Below, piece by piece: positions 24,650-34,496 of a stretch of 64,000 nucleotides of DNA. A program made the translations under genes and the position numbers. A model generated the notes under the pieces. That model worked only from the letters and a program-made list of their open reading frames with translations, was not told where the DNA came from and ran no database searches. This DNA is from Hygrocybe punicea (Eukaryota > Basidiomycota > Agaricomycetes > Agaricales > Hygrophoraceae), in assembly GCA_963556145.1 (NCBI GenBank), contig OY744465.1, positions 6,262,001-6,326,000 of the forward strand, given 5' to 3'. Position 1 is the stretch's first letter, and every line of letters begins with the position of its first letter.

Positions 24650-24850
24650 GCTGCCGCCGGTGTTGCTCTGCTGCTGCTGCTGCTGCTGTTGCCGTTGCCG
24701 CTGCGCTGCTGCTGCTGTTGCCATTGCCGTTGCTGCTGCTGCTGTTGTTGCGGTCATTTGGCCGTCGTCGTCGTCGTCATTTGGCCGTCGTCGGGGTGGT
24801 GGTATGTGGTGTTGCCACTGCCATTGCTGCTGCTGCCGCTGCTGCCATCG
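24650..24850. repeat. CTG/TTG/CGT triplet-rich island
   Basis: About 200 bases of impure CTG, TTG, CCG and GTC triplets, open in several frames as poly-Leu, poly-Ala or poly-Cys, and as poly-Gln on the minus strand. Compositional openness explains the long frames; I see no protein. Confidence 0.85.
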
Positions 24851-26351
24851 ATTCACTCTGACTCGCGTTGGAACGCGAGGGAGGTTGTTGGGTGGAGTTG
24901 ACCGCGGGCGCCTTCTTTATGCGGTCAAGGTGGGCCACGGGGGGCTGTTCTATGTAATAAAATGTCAGTAAAATATAGTATGAGGCCGTTACTTACTGTG
25001 GTTGTTGAGTAACGTTCAAGTTAGTGTTTCGCGCGAGTATGTTTAAGGTCACATGACCTAAGTTCACGCGACTGCATAGAAAAAAATGTGAAATTAAGTA
25101 TCTAAATGAGTATCTACGTAGGTAACTATACATTACGGTTTGTGGTTTGAACTGCGTTTGAATGTGGTTTGAACCGCATGTCAGTGCCAGAACCGCAAAC
25201 TGAACCAGCGGTTCGGTTCAACCAAATGGCTGAACCAGAACCGAACTTCCAGTTCGGTTCGCGGTTCAAACCGGGTTCAGATCGGTTCCGAACCGAACTT
25301 CGGCATCACTAAGGCAGAGAAGGAATAAGGCCAGAGATACCGACCAAGAGAATGCATGTCTTATTTTCAAATCATATCATGATAGATGACACAGCTGCCA
25401 CCATCTCCACATTCCACTCCTAGTTCCATTCCAAGTCCCTTGCCTCATCCAGCATCTATGCACACACTGCAGACAAATTTCCTGTGTCACGTCAAAAAGT
25501 CTCACAAAGTGATTGGAGATAACACTCAAAAACTTGCACATCGAAAGGCTCAGCACAGACTGCACCGATTGCTACAAAAATTGGGGATCTAACCCTCGGT
25601 AATATCTAAAACATTTCTCAGGGAGCCAATTTTTCGATTTCCTCCTAGATGTTCTGCAAAACAACTTTCTGCTGCCCTCTTTCCTCTTTTGATCATGCAT
25701 GTCACAAAAATCATCACATCATGTGATCTTTGCAGATTATGGATGACACCTACCTTAACTCCGCCGCTCTTTCGCTTCAACACACTGCTGATGACATGAA
25801 GAAATTCACCGATATCAAACGCTGAGATTTAACATTCAAGATTGGACAACTTGTTTGGCTTGACATACGAAACCTTAATACTGGACGCCCCATGAAGAAA
25901 TTAGACGTTCGACGAACTGGGCCGTTCCCTATCATCAACCAAGTTTCTGACGTCGCTTTTTGACTCAAACTCCCCCTCTCTTGGAAGGTTCATCCTGTCT
26001 TCCATGTTTCATTACTCCATCCTGCTCAAATCAATGATCAACTTCATCCTCCCATTGTTAATGACACTTTACATCCTCCTCCTAATATTATTGATCAACA
26101 GGAAGAATATGATGTGGAGTCGATTATCGATCATTGTTATCGCAAATGTAAAAAGGAGTACCTTGTCAAATGGAGAGGTTACCCTGCCGATGAAAATACT
26201 TGGGAACCAGTTTCCAATTTATGCCATGCTTGTGACTTGGTTCTAGAATATGAAGCACATTGGAACATCACATGATTAAGCCACTATCTTTTATGGCATT
26301 TCACATTTTCAACTCCGCTTTTCTCTCTTAAACCATCACCATCATCTTCTC

Positions 26352-27226
26352 ATGGCTCGTCACTCTCTTCCCTGCTATCATCGTCGTACCCTTGCTTTGA
26401 ATCAAGACAACAACCTCTATACCAGTAATCTTCACCTTGTTCACAACACCGCACACCATTACTGTTATTTCCCCTGGCCTCATCCTCTTTTTTGGAATAA
26501 TCCATTAGTGTTGCCGAAGTTCAGTTCGGTCCGGTTCCGAGCCTTTTTGGCGGAACCGCGAACTGAACTTCGGGTCCGGTTTGGCGCATGGCCAAACCTG
26601 GACCCGAACGGCTCTGAACCGTCTCTTCGCGTTCGGTCTGGGGTTCAGACGCGGTCTGAACCCCAGACCGAGGTTGGCTCACCCCTGAGCTCCGTTCTCC
26701 TCGCGAATGGCAGGCACGTATCAATTGATACGGCGCTACGCTTCGCAAGGAAGTTGGGCTACGGGGGAGCCGTCTGGTGCTGTTGCTGCTGCTGCTGCCG
26801 CTGCCACTGCTGGTGCTGCTGGTGCTGCTGCCGTCGCCGTCGCTGCTGCGCTCCTGCTGCTGCTGTTGCCGTTGCCGCTGCCGCTGTTGCTGCTGCTGCC
26901 GGCATTGCTGCTGCTGCTGCTGCTGCTGGCCGTCGTGGTGGTGGTTGCCGTTGTTGTTGCCGCCGCTGATGGTGAGGTTGGGGCTTGATGCACCAGCAGC
27001 AGCTGCTGCTGCTGCCGGTGTTGCTGCTGCCAGCGTTGCTGCTGCTGCTGCTGCTGTTGCCGCCGTTGCTGCTGCCGCCGTTGCTGCTGTTGCTCCTGCG
27101 CTCCTGCTGCTGCTGCTGCTGTTGCCGCCATTGCTGCTGCCGCCGTTGCTGCTGTTGCTCCTGCGCTCCTGCTGCTGCTGCTGCTGCTGCTGCCGCTGCC
27201 GGCGCTGCTGCTGCTGTCGTGGCCGT

Positions 27227-27257
<31 letters not shown>

Positions 27258-28078
27258 GTTGCCGTTGCCGTTGCCGTTGCTGCTGTTGCTGCTGCGCTCC
27301 TGCTGCTGCTGCTGTTGCCGTTGCCGCTGCCGCTGTTGCTGCTGCTGCCGACATTGCTGCTGCTGCTGCTGGGCGTCGTGGTTGTCGTTGCCGTGGTTGT
27401 CGATTTGCCTGTCGCAAATAACATTAGTAAAGTTAAGAAACAAAGGAAACTTACCTTGAGGAACACAACACAAATTGTGTTGTGTTCAATCCGCGTTGAT
27501 GTTGCTGTGTCGCGTGAAAGCTACTACGGCCGGTCACATGATACCGTTTAACACGAAATGGTAAGTAAAGAAATATGAAAAACAAATGAAATAAATTCCT
27601 TAAAAATATCCGCGTTCGCGGTTTGGACGCGGTTTGGAGCCGTTCAGGAAATCCGGCCAGCCTCGAAACCCTGAACCGAACCCGCGGTCTGGTTCAGCAT
27701 TTGGCTGAACTTAGACTGAACCCCGGGTTCGGTTCGGGGTTTGAACCGGGTTCGGCTAGGTTCGGAACCGAACTACGGCAACACTATAATCCATACTCTT
27801 GGCCTTGGAATCGCCCTCTCGATTGGTTCGATTTCATTCAGTGGTCTAACTCGCATCTTCTTCATCTTACTACTGCTCATTTGGCATCGCCTATTGGTGC
27901 TTTTCAATCTGAGTACGTCCTTCGTCGTCTTCAGGATTTTACCGCATTTCATCTCCCCTGGACTCACCAACGCATGTTCCACGTCTTGAATCTCATTATC
28001 ACACTCCAACGTATCATCGACCGATACTTCGTTCACACCTGTCTTCGTCTCAATCTTCCTCCTCTTTTCCTCAGATGA
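26352..28078 (+). CDS. Extra Gypsy reading frame after the chromodomain, split by a hAT element
   Basis: A Met at 26,352 (MARHSLPCYHRRTLAL) begins 77 bases after the integrase stop. The frame runs to 26,505, is interrupted by the hAT element, and resumes at 27,795 in phase once one copy of TAATCCAT is dropped, ending with TGA at 28,076-28,078. The product is 145 residues, rich in His, Trp, Tyr and Leu (YCYFPWPHPLFWNN; PWNRPLDWFDFIQW; LHLTTAHLASPIGAF). I recognise no domain, no signal peptide and no envelope signature. Unlike the polyprotein, it has kept an open frame. It lies where some elements keep a third gene. Confidence 0.6.
26698..26751. repeat. ~55-bp palindrome, single unit
   Basis: Reads TCCTCGCGAA, then a centre of GTATCAATTGATAC, then TTCGCAAGGA. 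Compared with the array at 24.2 kb the centre has changed symmetrically (GTC/GAC to ATC/GAT), so it remains a perfect palindrome. Confidence 0.8.
26770..27390. repeat. CTG/CCG triplet island, open on both strands
   Basis: About 620 bases of imperfect CTG, CCG, TTG and CGT triplets. All three minus-strand frames are open (poly-Gln, poly-Ser/Asn, poly-Ala/Thr, 235-298 codons), and so are plus-strand frames (poly-Leu, poly-Cys, poly-Ala). This is explained by the scarcity of T-A steps. I do not call a gene. Confidence 0.9.
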
Positions 28079-28103
28079 CACTTCACACATCCCCTCAACA
28101 TTC

Positions 28104-28814
28104 TTGATGGCGAACTGTACGATTACTGCTGACTTTGGCACTTCACACTCGGCAGATACGACCTCTACTGTCTTGGAGGTCACATTGGAGGATTCCGTCG
28201 AGGGATGTACTAGCCCCATCACTGGAATATGGAATATGGTTGATGGAGTTCATGCAGATAACAATACCATCGACACTGATGATGATGACTTTGATGTGTG
28301 GTTGCAGGCATGTCCTCTCTTTCCTGCCCCACCTTCCACTGTACCCTCATTGCCATCTTTATCCACCTCTTCTCCTCCGCCACTCAATTCTTCTTTCTTT
28401 ATTCCATTTGATTCCCCTTTTGACACTTGGTTATCTTCTCCACCTCCTTCGCATTCTCCTCCGGTCTTACCCTCTCCTTCTGCTGATGACTTTGATGCTG
28501 ATATCGACAACTCTTATCGTACTCCTTTCCAATCGGCCTCTGCACGGCTTTCTTCCCCATCGCTCTCTTTTGGTTTGAGTCCTTACTCATCCCCGCTGAT
28601 GAAGCTCATTGTGTTACCTACTTTCGCTATTGCGCCATCAAGCTCTCTCGTTTTCCTCGCCACCAGTTCAACTTTTATCGTTATGCCCTCGTCAATGCTA
28701 CACTTGATGCTGTGGTTGTTCATCGGTTGCATGGCTACGATACTTCTCATTGGGAGGACCTTATTGATATGTTGTTCTAAGTTGTTCCGGGATGGAACCT
28801 TTTTGGTGTGGTAG
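28104..28814 (+). pseudogene. Second extra Gypsy frame: acidic, Pro/Ser-rich
   Basis: Open from a Met at 28,104 to a stop at 28,812-28,814. It holds DTDDDDFDVWLQACPLFPAPP near 28,278, long Ser/Pro runs, and PSADDFDADIDNSYRTPF near 28,480. The last ~70 codons become hydrophobic and may be a shifted frame: another frame over 28,600-28,780 reads AIKLSRFPRHQFNFYRYALV and ends in ...DMLF at 28,778. Repeated acidic-plus-aromatic segments suggest an unstructured acidic protein. It may be the continuation of the 26,352-28,078 frame, with a frameshift between. No domain recognised. Confidence 0.45.
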
Positions 28815-28816
28815 TT

Positions 28817-29201
28817 TATTATGATGTGTGACTTGTGACTGTGATTCCAGATATCTTTTTCTTTCTTCTCTTTGTTGTCGCTTTATGCTTACTCTTTCCC
28901 TTTTACTCATGCGGACCTCCTTTCTTCCGCTTATCATATGTCCATTACTCATAGGACTCTTCTTCCTCCACTCATGAAGTTCATATGACACATTCTTTCT
29001 TCCTATTATAGTCTTCTTTCCTTTTCTACCTAGTTACACAGCCATGTCTCAGAATGTATATAAGTAGTCTTCTTTTGGCATGTAACCCTAGGTAATTTAA
29101 CTTGTTAAAAACCTGCTTCTGCACTTTGTGATTCAATGCCTATATCTATCTCCGTCTTCTCTTCTCAAAGTAAAACCTTTCGCTTGTCACGTCGCATAAC
29201 A
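28817..29201 (+). repeat. 3' LTR of the Gypsy element
   Basis: Matches the 5' LTR along its length, ending GCATAACA at 29,201. The first bases read TATTATGATG where the 5' LTR has TGTTATGATG. About ten substitutions and a small indel separate the two LTRs. Confidence 0.92.
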
Positions 29202-29422
29202 ACACCTCTACACAGGGCCAGTACCACAGGAGGCGCCAACACCAGCAACAGTGACAGCTTCTGTTTGGTGTCGGATCCATGACTGCACCAGCACAACCAG
29301 CAAGATAACTCCTGGCACTGGCGACGACGCCGGCCCAGCACTGGCTAACTGGCGCAGCTTCTGGTTATGCTGGCGATGCTGGTGATAACGAGACAGCGCG
29401 ACAAGTCAACTGCCTGCCAACT

Positions 29423-29477
29423 CCCTCACGATAAGCTGGAACCGCATCAATTGATGTGTGCACAGCTTCCATGAGGT
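29423..29477. repeat. ~55-bp palindrome, single unit
   Basis: CCCTCACGAT, then GCATCAATTGATGT at the centre, then TTCCATGAGGT. Both outer arms and the centre have decayed in the way double CpG deamination would predict (CGTC to CATC on one side, GACG to GATG on the other). Confidence 0.75.
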
Positions 29478-29563
29478 ATTCATATTACAGTACCCACTCG
29501 TCAATGGGTGGAAAAAACCGAAAAAAGTATCGCTGTGAGTGTCCGGTACAGTTCATTTTGAAA

Positions 29564-29616
29564 ACCTCATGAACACCATGCATGCGTCAATTGACGTGGC
29601 CATTTGTCCACAAGGT
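29564..29616. repeat. ~55-bp palindrome, single unit
   Basis: ACCTCATGAA, then GCGTCAATTGACGT, then TTGTCCACAAGGT. It lies 87 bases from the previous unit and outside any delimited element. Confidence 0.75.
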
Positions 29617-30459
29617 AAACTATGGTTGGTTCGGCAAGGCAGAGGAGAGGCAAGGCAGCAGGGAGAGGGTGGGATCATGTCATCCTCGTCCCTTGCCTGC
29701 CCACATCCCCATCCTCACCCATTCTTATCACTTGCATCGTCGTCGTCGTCTAGTTGCCTTACTGTAGATGTTTTGGGATTTGAATTAGCCTTTTTCTACC
29801 AACTGTCGTGCAGATTGTGGTTGACCGCAAAGTTCTCTATACTCTTCTGCATTTTCTCAATGTTACTTGTGTTGAGGCCAAAATGGCCCTCCTTAACCGC
29901 CGGCCTCTTGATTGGCAGAGATTTTGATTTGTGGGTGTCAAAACTTCAATTCTCATGTTGTTCACTCCAATTCTTTTGTTCACAGCAGAACTGCCATTTT
30001 CCCCCACCCTCTCTCATCCCTATCACTGGAGTTGGTGTTGATTCAGATACTGTACCCATTATCTCCAGGTGTTATCATGGGTGGGGAAACTGATCAGTAT
30101 GTTTTTCCTTGCTGTGTTCTTTCATGTTTTTCTCTCTAATTCTCTTGTTTTTGGTAGATCTCCTGTGAGTTGGCACTAAACACAAACACAGCTGCAGTTT
30201 TCAGGTAAGTCTTCATATGCCACTTTCTGCCAGCCCCCGATGCCAAATCCTTTCTGGATAGCGGAACTGTTCAAGGTTCCCACTCTCTACCCATACCGCT
30301 GCTCAAGTTGGCACCAATTTGGACATTACCTCCTGTTTTTGCCTGCAGATTTTACCATGTGTAGGTTTCTTTGTGCCTTCCCCTGTTTCAAATCCACTGT
30401 AAATCTATTGTCTACAGTGTTGATTTGCCTTCGCTTGCCTTGAGTGTCCGATTTGTAAG

Positions 30460-31944
30460 TTGTATTTTCTTTTCTTAATCAGAAGTTATATTTCACTCTT
30501 GTTGCAGGCATCCAAATCTTTTGCTGTATACGATGCATCTTATATGCGTATGTCTGCCTGCTGTGGGCAAATGTCTTTGTGTGCTATACACATGTCTGCC
30601 TGCCAGGGGCAAATGTCTACCTGTCATGTCCAAATGTCTTTATGCTTGGCGCAAATGTCTGCCCAAATAAAAATGTCTACCTGCCATGTCCAAATGTTGC
30701 TATGCATGGTGCAAATGTCAGCCTGTCAAGTGCAAATGTCTGCTTGCCAAGTGCAAATGTCTACCTGCCAAATGCAAATGGCTGCCTGCCATGCGCAAAT
30801 GGCTGCCTGCTGCATACAATTACTGCAAACATCTACCTGCAAAGTGCAAATGTTTTTGCAAACAGTGCAAACTACTTACAGTGTACAAATGTATTTGTGT
30901 ACTGAACACATATCTTATTCACCTGCAGTCCATTTATTATCATTTGGTGTTGTGGGACCACCACATTTGTCTGTGTTGTGCTTGAATTTCACTTGTTTAA
31001 GATGTCCAAGGAGCAATGCATGTGGCCACACATTGAATCTTGATAATTACCTATCCTGCCTCTGGTTTTGCTTTTTAAAGGTAGTCTGCAGTGCATACAC
31101 ATGGCTATACCAGTGGTCATTACAACTGTATGCAATCCCAGACATAAATACTGCTGCTTTGTGTTGTATTTTGTCTCTGAGCATCCAATGCAATTCCATG
31201 TCTCATCATGATTTTTCAGCACTACTCACAAAATCTCATTTACCCTCAAATATAACAAAATTGTGTAAACACATCCAAAAGAAAATACTGCATCCTTCAT
31301 CTTTAATAATATTTCATATAAATGGTGTTCAACTTCCTGCAGCCCTAAATCTGCGCTGGTTGTTTATTACATATTATATCATTTGTTTTTGTAATAAGCT
31401 GTCAAATTTTGTAGGACTACAAAGTTCTATCCGTTTGCACAGGCCATGTTTTAAGCCTTCTCAGGTTCACATTTTTACTGCAGTGACACCACAAACAAAG
31501 TCTCTTGATGATGGAGCTGGAATGAGAGATGCTCTTGGGGGAGGGAGGTCTTATCTATTTTCTTCAGATGTCATTTTACCATTCTTGAAAAACAAAAACA
31601 TTGATGACATTGATTTTACATCAAATTTTATATTTGTTGATTATGTCAATAATTATGGCTTAACCTCATCTTTATTGGAATCAAACTATGTGTTTGCAGA
31701 TGTTCCATTACTTGACATTATTCCACACATTCCTATTTGTATAGTACAAAAAATTGCTCAAATACATCATATTCCTCTTGGGTCCCATGTTCCCAATAAA
31801 AATCTGCATTCTTATTTTGAAAACCACAATTGTCCAAGTTGCAGCCAACACTGTAGTGTTTTTTCTATTGAAGTTAATCAGGCAACAAAAGATAGATTGC
31901 GCAAAAGGCAGGAATATAAAGACAAGGCAAAGCAACAAAGTTGA
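30460..31944 (+). CDS. Long open frame at the Helitron 5' side, with a Cys/Gln/Met repeat
   Basis: A 494-codon open frame. Residues of about 25-130 are a low-complexity repeat (MSACQVQ, MSTCHVQ) encoded by a ~21-bp DNA repeat. The C-terminal 150 residues look like real protein: GMRDALGGGRSYLFSSDVIL, NFIFVDYVNNYGLTSSLL, IAQIHHIPLGSHVPNKNL, then CPSCSQHC and a Lys/Arg-rich tail. That tail matches the leader often found before the Helitron-like N-terminal domain, and the next frame begins 78 bases on, so it may be the 5' part of one protein. Residues 150-330 show no sign of coding. The frame as a whole is uncertain. Confidence 0.45.
   Translation: MYFLFLIRSYISLLLQASKSFAVYDASYMRMSACCGQMSLCAIHMSACQGQMSTCHVQMSLCLAQMSAQIKMSTCHVQMLLCMVQMSACQVQMSACQVQMSTCQMQMAACHAQMAACCIQLLQTSTCKVQMFLQTVQTTYSVQMYLCTEHISYSPAVHLLSFGVVGPPHLSVLCLNFTCLRCPRSNACGHTLNLDNYLSCLWFCFLKVVCSAYTWLYQWSLQLYAIPDINTAALCCILSLSIQCNSMSHHDFSALLTKSHLPSNITKLCKHIQKKILHPSSLIIFHINGVQLPAALNLRWLFITYYIICFCNKLSNFVGLQSSIRLHRPCFKPSQVHIFTAVTPQTKSLDDGAGMRDALGGGRSYLFSSDVILPFLKNKNIDDIDFTSNFIFVDYVNNYGLTSSLLESNYVFADVPLLDIIPHIPICIVQKIAQIHHIPLGSHVPNKNLHSYFENHNCPSCSQHCSVFSIEVNQATKDRLRKRQEYKDKAKQQS
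30546..30870. repeat. Degenerate ~21-bp tandem repeat
   Basis: The core CAAATGTCTRCCTGCCAWGTG repeats about 15 times with unit lengths of 18-24 bases. It is most regular near 30,700-30,800 (TGTCAAGTGCAAATGTCTGC). The repeat is open in two frames. Confidence 0.85.
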
Positions 31945-32022
31945 AAAATAAAAATAAAAAAGCCTGTTACCATCTCTGAGTGCCTCATAACTATATTTCC
32001 TCCACCTCCACTGACACAAGAA

Positions 32023-33417
32023 TTGTCACATAAGGTATTATCAGAATTTTGTAAAGACTCAACACCTAACAAGTTTGAAGAGTCAGGATGTGCTGTATGT
32101 GGAGAGTTAGTACCATTGCAGGAACTAAGTCGATTGAAAAGTGTAAAAGGCACACTTAGTATTTTAGAAGATCCTGGAGTTACAAGAGTTGAACAAAAAA
32201 AGGCTACAGATAAGATTCGAGAATACAAAGGACCTGTTTTAGACTATCAATGTGATAAAATCTGTAACATGTGTCAAGGCTGTATTAGGAAAGGAAATGT
32301 TCCTGAACTTGCCTTAGCAAATGGTCTTTGGCTTGGCATTGTTCCAAAGGAACTTGCAGATCTTCGCTTTGTTGAAAAACTGCTTGTTGCCTGCATATGT
32401 CACAACTGTTGTTTTGTGCGAGTAGCTTCAGGCATGAGAAAGATGACTTCCCATGTTGTTGCATTTCAGTCACCTATTCTAAAGGTTTATCAAGTACTAC
32501 CACCACCAGTTGATGAACTTGATGATGTTTTAGCCATTTTATTTACTGGGCCTTGTAAGCCAACAGAAAAGGACTTTGAAAGAACACCTTTGCTTGTCCG
32601 AAGGAACTATGTTGCAAGGGCACTTGAATGGTTGAAGCTTAACCACACTGATTACCATGATTTGAATATATCTTATGATAATCTTGCTAAATATCCTGAG
32701 GATGGCCCACCTGTTTCTGTTGAATATCACCACAGAGAGACAAACAAAATATCAGAGGGAACAAGTGTATTTGATAATGATCTTGAAGATGGTACAGAAT
32801 ATGGGGATTGTCCTTTTGTTGTTCATGGACTAGCTGGTGAGGACTTGGATACTAAGACAATTAACTCACTAAAAGGAATTGCACTCAGACATCTCAATAA
32901 TGGTGGGAAGATGTTGACAATTGGTCATTCTCCCCAGTTTGAATCTATTTACAAGAATCCTAAACTGTATCCACAGATGTTCCCATGGTTATTTCCATAT
33001 GGAATGGGTGGCATTGGATCTACATCATTATCTGATGCTGAACACAAGTGCCATCTCCTAATGTACCATGATAAATGCTTTCAGACAGATATATACTTTC
33101 CATTTGTTGCTTTTAGCCATGCTCAAGTGAAGGCAAGCACAACCAGTGGTTATCTACTTGCTGACAAGGCTAAATTCCATGATATAACCCATCATCTGCT
33201 AAGTGTTGATCAAAATGTGTTATCTTCATTAGCTAAAAGACTGTCAGAAGGTGAAATTGTAAAGCCAGTTAACCAAGAAGAAAAAGATTGTTACCAAGTA
33301 GTGCGAGACCTTGATCATGTTGGAGCCAAGGTAAGTGGATCTACTACTAGCAAGAAGTTTATGAGAAATAAAATTTGGTCTTTAATTTCATACTGTGGTG
33401 CTCCTTCTTGGTTATAA
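32023..33417 (+). pseudogene. Helitron N-terminal domain (Helitron-like N)
   Basis: Starts with Cys pairs (CAVCGELV; CDKICNMCQGCIRKG) and continues with LWLGIVPKELADLRFVEKLL, YPQMFPWLFPYGMGGIGS, YHDKCFQTDIYFPF and NKIWSLISYCGAPSW: the run of motifs that leads into the Helitron replicase. The frame ends in TAA at 33,415-33,417. Reading on in the next frame gives ITLSPADNKHPICLYF, so one base appears to be lost near 33,411 (TGGTTATAAC where TGGTTTATAAC would continue). Confidence 0.85.
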
Positions 33418-34496
33418 CTTTATCTCCAGCTGATAATAAGCATCCAATTTGTTTGTACTTTGCTGATACAAAGGAGAAGTTTGACCCAAAAATTAGATCA
33501 AGTGATGAGAGGATATGCCTTATTGCTAGAAATCCAGTTGCTGGTGCACATTTCTTCCATTTCATGGTCAGTCTATTCATAAAGCATGTCTTGGGTGTAA
33601 ATACAGACCATCCAGGAATATATGGAGAGACTTCAGCTTATTATGGCACAGTTGAACAACAAGGTCGTCTCACTTTACATCTTCACATACTAATTTGGAT
33701 TCGTGGATGCCTTACACCACAAGAGATAAGAAAACAGATTTTAGATCCCTCTTCAGAGTTTCAGAAGAAAATAGTTGAGTATTTGGAAAGTACACATATT
33801 GGTGAATTTCTTACTGGAACACAGGATGAAGTGCTCAAAACTATTGATAAAGCATCTCAGTTGCCAGATTATATAGATCCAATACATTCTTTGCCAGAGG
33901 CACCTCCTAAGTCTTGTTGTAAAATGTGTGGGAATTGTCAGCTATGTCATGATTGGAATCTATGGCTGGTTAAGTATGAGACAGTAGTAAATGATATATT
34001 GGCAAAATCCAATATACATCACTGTTCTAGCAATAGGAATAAAGATGGTTCTCAAAATAAAGCACATCAATATGTTGGGTGCATGGGTAACAAGTGGGGG
34101 AAATGTAAAGCAAGGTTTCCTCGTCCTGTATTTATCCAGACTGAAGTAGATCCTGAAACTGGTGCCCTTAACATGAAAAAGCCAGAGCCAATGATTAATA
34201 CAGTTACTCCTGTTCTTACTTATTTGGTTCGCTCCAACACAGATGTAACATCTTTAAAATCAGGAACAGCAATTAAAGGGGTTATTATTTATGTGTCTGA
34301 CTACATTACCAAAGTTGCTTTGAAAACACATGTTATATTTGACACTATTCAAGCAATGTTTCAAAAAAATAGTGAGATGATTGGTGGTAGTGAGACACAA
34401 AAAGAGAAAGCACATAAACTCATGACCAAGATTGTGAACAATCTCAGTGCTAAAATGGAAATTTGTTCACCAATGGCCTGTATGTACCTTTTGTGA
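33411..34496 (+). pseudogene. Helitron HUH replication initiator (Rep)
   Basis: RLTLHLHILIWIRG, near 33,666-33,707, supplies the His-hydrophobic-His metal motif. YVSDYITK, near 34,290, supplies the two catalytic tyrosines. Between them are AGAHFFHFMVSLFIKHVLG, YGETSAYYGTVEQQGR and a Cys-rich loop (CCKMCGNCQLCH). Rep nicks one strand at the element's ends and starts rolling-circle-like transposition. All three motifs are intact here, but the frame is split from its N-terminal domain upstream and stops at 34,494-34,496. Confidence 0.88.

Larger units (their letters stand above)
24041..25311. mobile_element. hAT-like non-autonomous element nested in the TA element
   Basis: TAGTGTTGCCGAAGTTCGG at the left; CCGAACTTCGGCATCACTA at the right; flanked by AGGCAGAG (24033-24040, 25312-25319). 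Subterminal sequence is a dense mix of GGTTCGGTTC/GAACCGAAC words. The core holds a tandem run of the ~55-bp palindrome (24,215-24,572) and a CTG/TTG/CGT triplet island (24,650-24,850). No transposase. Confidence 0.92.
23707..25755. mobile_element. TA-flanked TIR element inside the Gypsy integrase
   Basis: AGGTAGGTGTCATCCATAAT opens it, and its exact complement closes it (ATTATGGATGACACCTACCT). The inverted repeat spans about 35 bases, out to CTGCAAAGATCACATG. It is flanked by TA (23705-23706, 25756-25757), and removal restores GCCCATAACTCC in frame. TA duplication suits a Tc1/mariner-like element. Outside the nested hAT element, the remaining ~770 bases hold no recognisable transposase, so it is non-autonomous. 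Confidence 0.85.
22973..26275 (+). pseudogene. Gypsy integrase with chromodomain, split by a TA-flanked element
   Basis: The zinc-binding H-H-C-C appears as HAGHPGIEKTF ... CPDCQHTKI. The catalytic core follows, but two of three acidic residues look altered: the usual D before FI in the first motif reads as N (TANFITQLP), and the second reads NRGTQF where DRGTQF is normal. The third is intact (QTEHTNQELEQ). A stop at 23,561-23,563 ends the first open part. Beyond the insertion (23,707-25,755), the tail has GQLVWLDIRNL and then a chromodomain, EYDVESIIDHCYRKCKKEYL and KWRGYPADENTWEPVSNL, ending at 26,273-26,275. Chromodomain integrases target heterochromatin in fungal chromoviruses. The altered acidic residues mean this copy cannot integrate by itself. 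Confidence 0.9.
26506..27786. mobile_element. hAT-like non-autonomous element in the Gypsy 3' frame
   Basis: TAGTGTTGCCGAAGTTCAG at the left; GAACTACGGCAACACTA at the right; flanked by TAATCCAT (26498-26505 and 27787-27794). Same terminal family as the element at 24,041 and almost the same length (1281 against 1271). The core (26,770-27,390) is a long CTG/CCG/TTG triplet island. One ~55-bp palindrome lies at 26,698-26,751. No transposase. Confidence 0.92.
14711..29201 (+). mobile_element. Ty3/Gypsy chromovirus-type LTR retrotransposon, with nested insertions
   Basis: The LTRs (14711-15094 and 28817-29201) are flanked by the 5-bp direct repeat ACACC (14706-14710 and 29202-29206). Between them, in order: gag with a zinc knuckle, aspartic protease, reverse transcriptase, RNase H, integrase, a chromodomain, and one or two extra frames. 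The span is 14.5 kb only because five separate later elements sit inside; the element itself is about 6.9 kb. Several stops (for example after the protease and inside the integrase tail) show that it is dead. LTRs differ at roughly ten of 384 positions by eye, so it is not brand new. Confidence 0.93.
29207..30460. other. Flank between the Gypsy element and the Helitron; two palindromes, no gene
   Basis: The stretch resumes the flank interrupted at 14,710. It holds GCTGG/CACCAGCA-rich sequence to about 29,420, then two ~55-bp palindromes. From 29,600 on there is pyrimidine-rich sequence with open frames (29,539-30,093) that have no recognisable domain. The 5' end of the Helitron probably lies somewhere between 29.6 and 30.5 kb, but I cannot pick out the TC start. 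Confidence 0.4.

Noticed and set aside
24041..25311. A gene in the Arg/Gly-rich plus-strand frames near 24,050-24,480
   Set aside because: The frames cross repeated 100-bp blocks and the terminal repeat of the hAT-like element; the peptide is just translated repeat.
26521..27473. Long minus-strand frames (235-298 codons) rich in Gln, Ser and Ala
   Set aside because: All frames on both strands are open because the sequence is a CTG/CCG triplet island with few T-A steps; there is no domain and no start context, and the frames run through the hAT element's ends.
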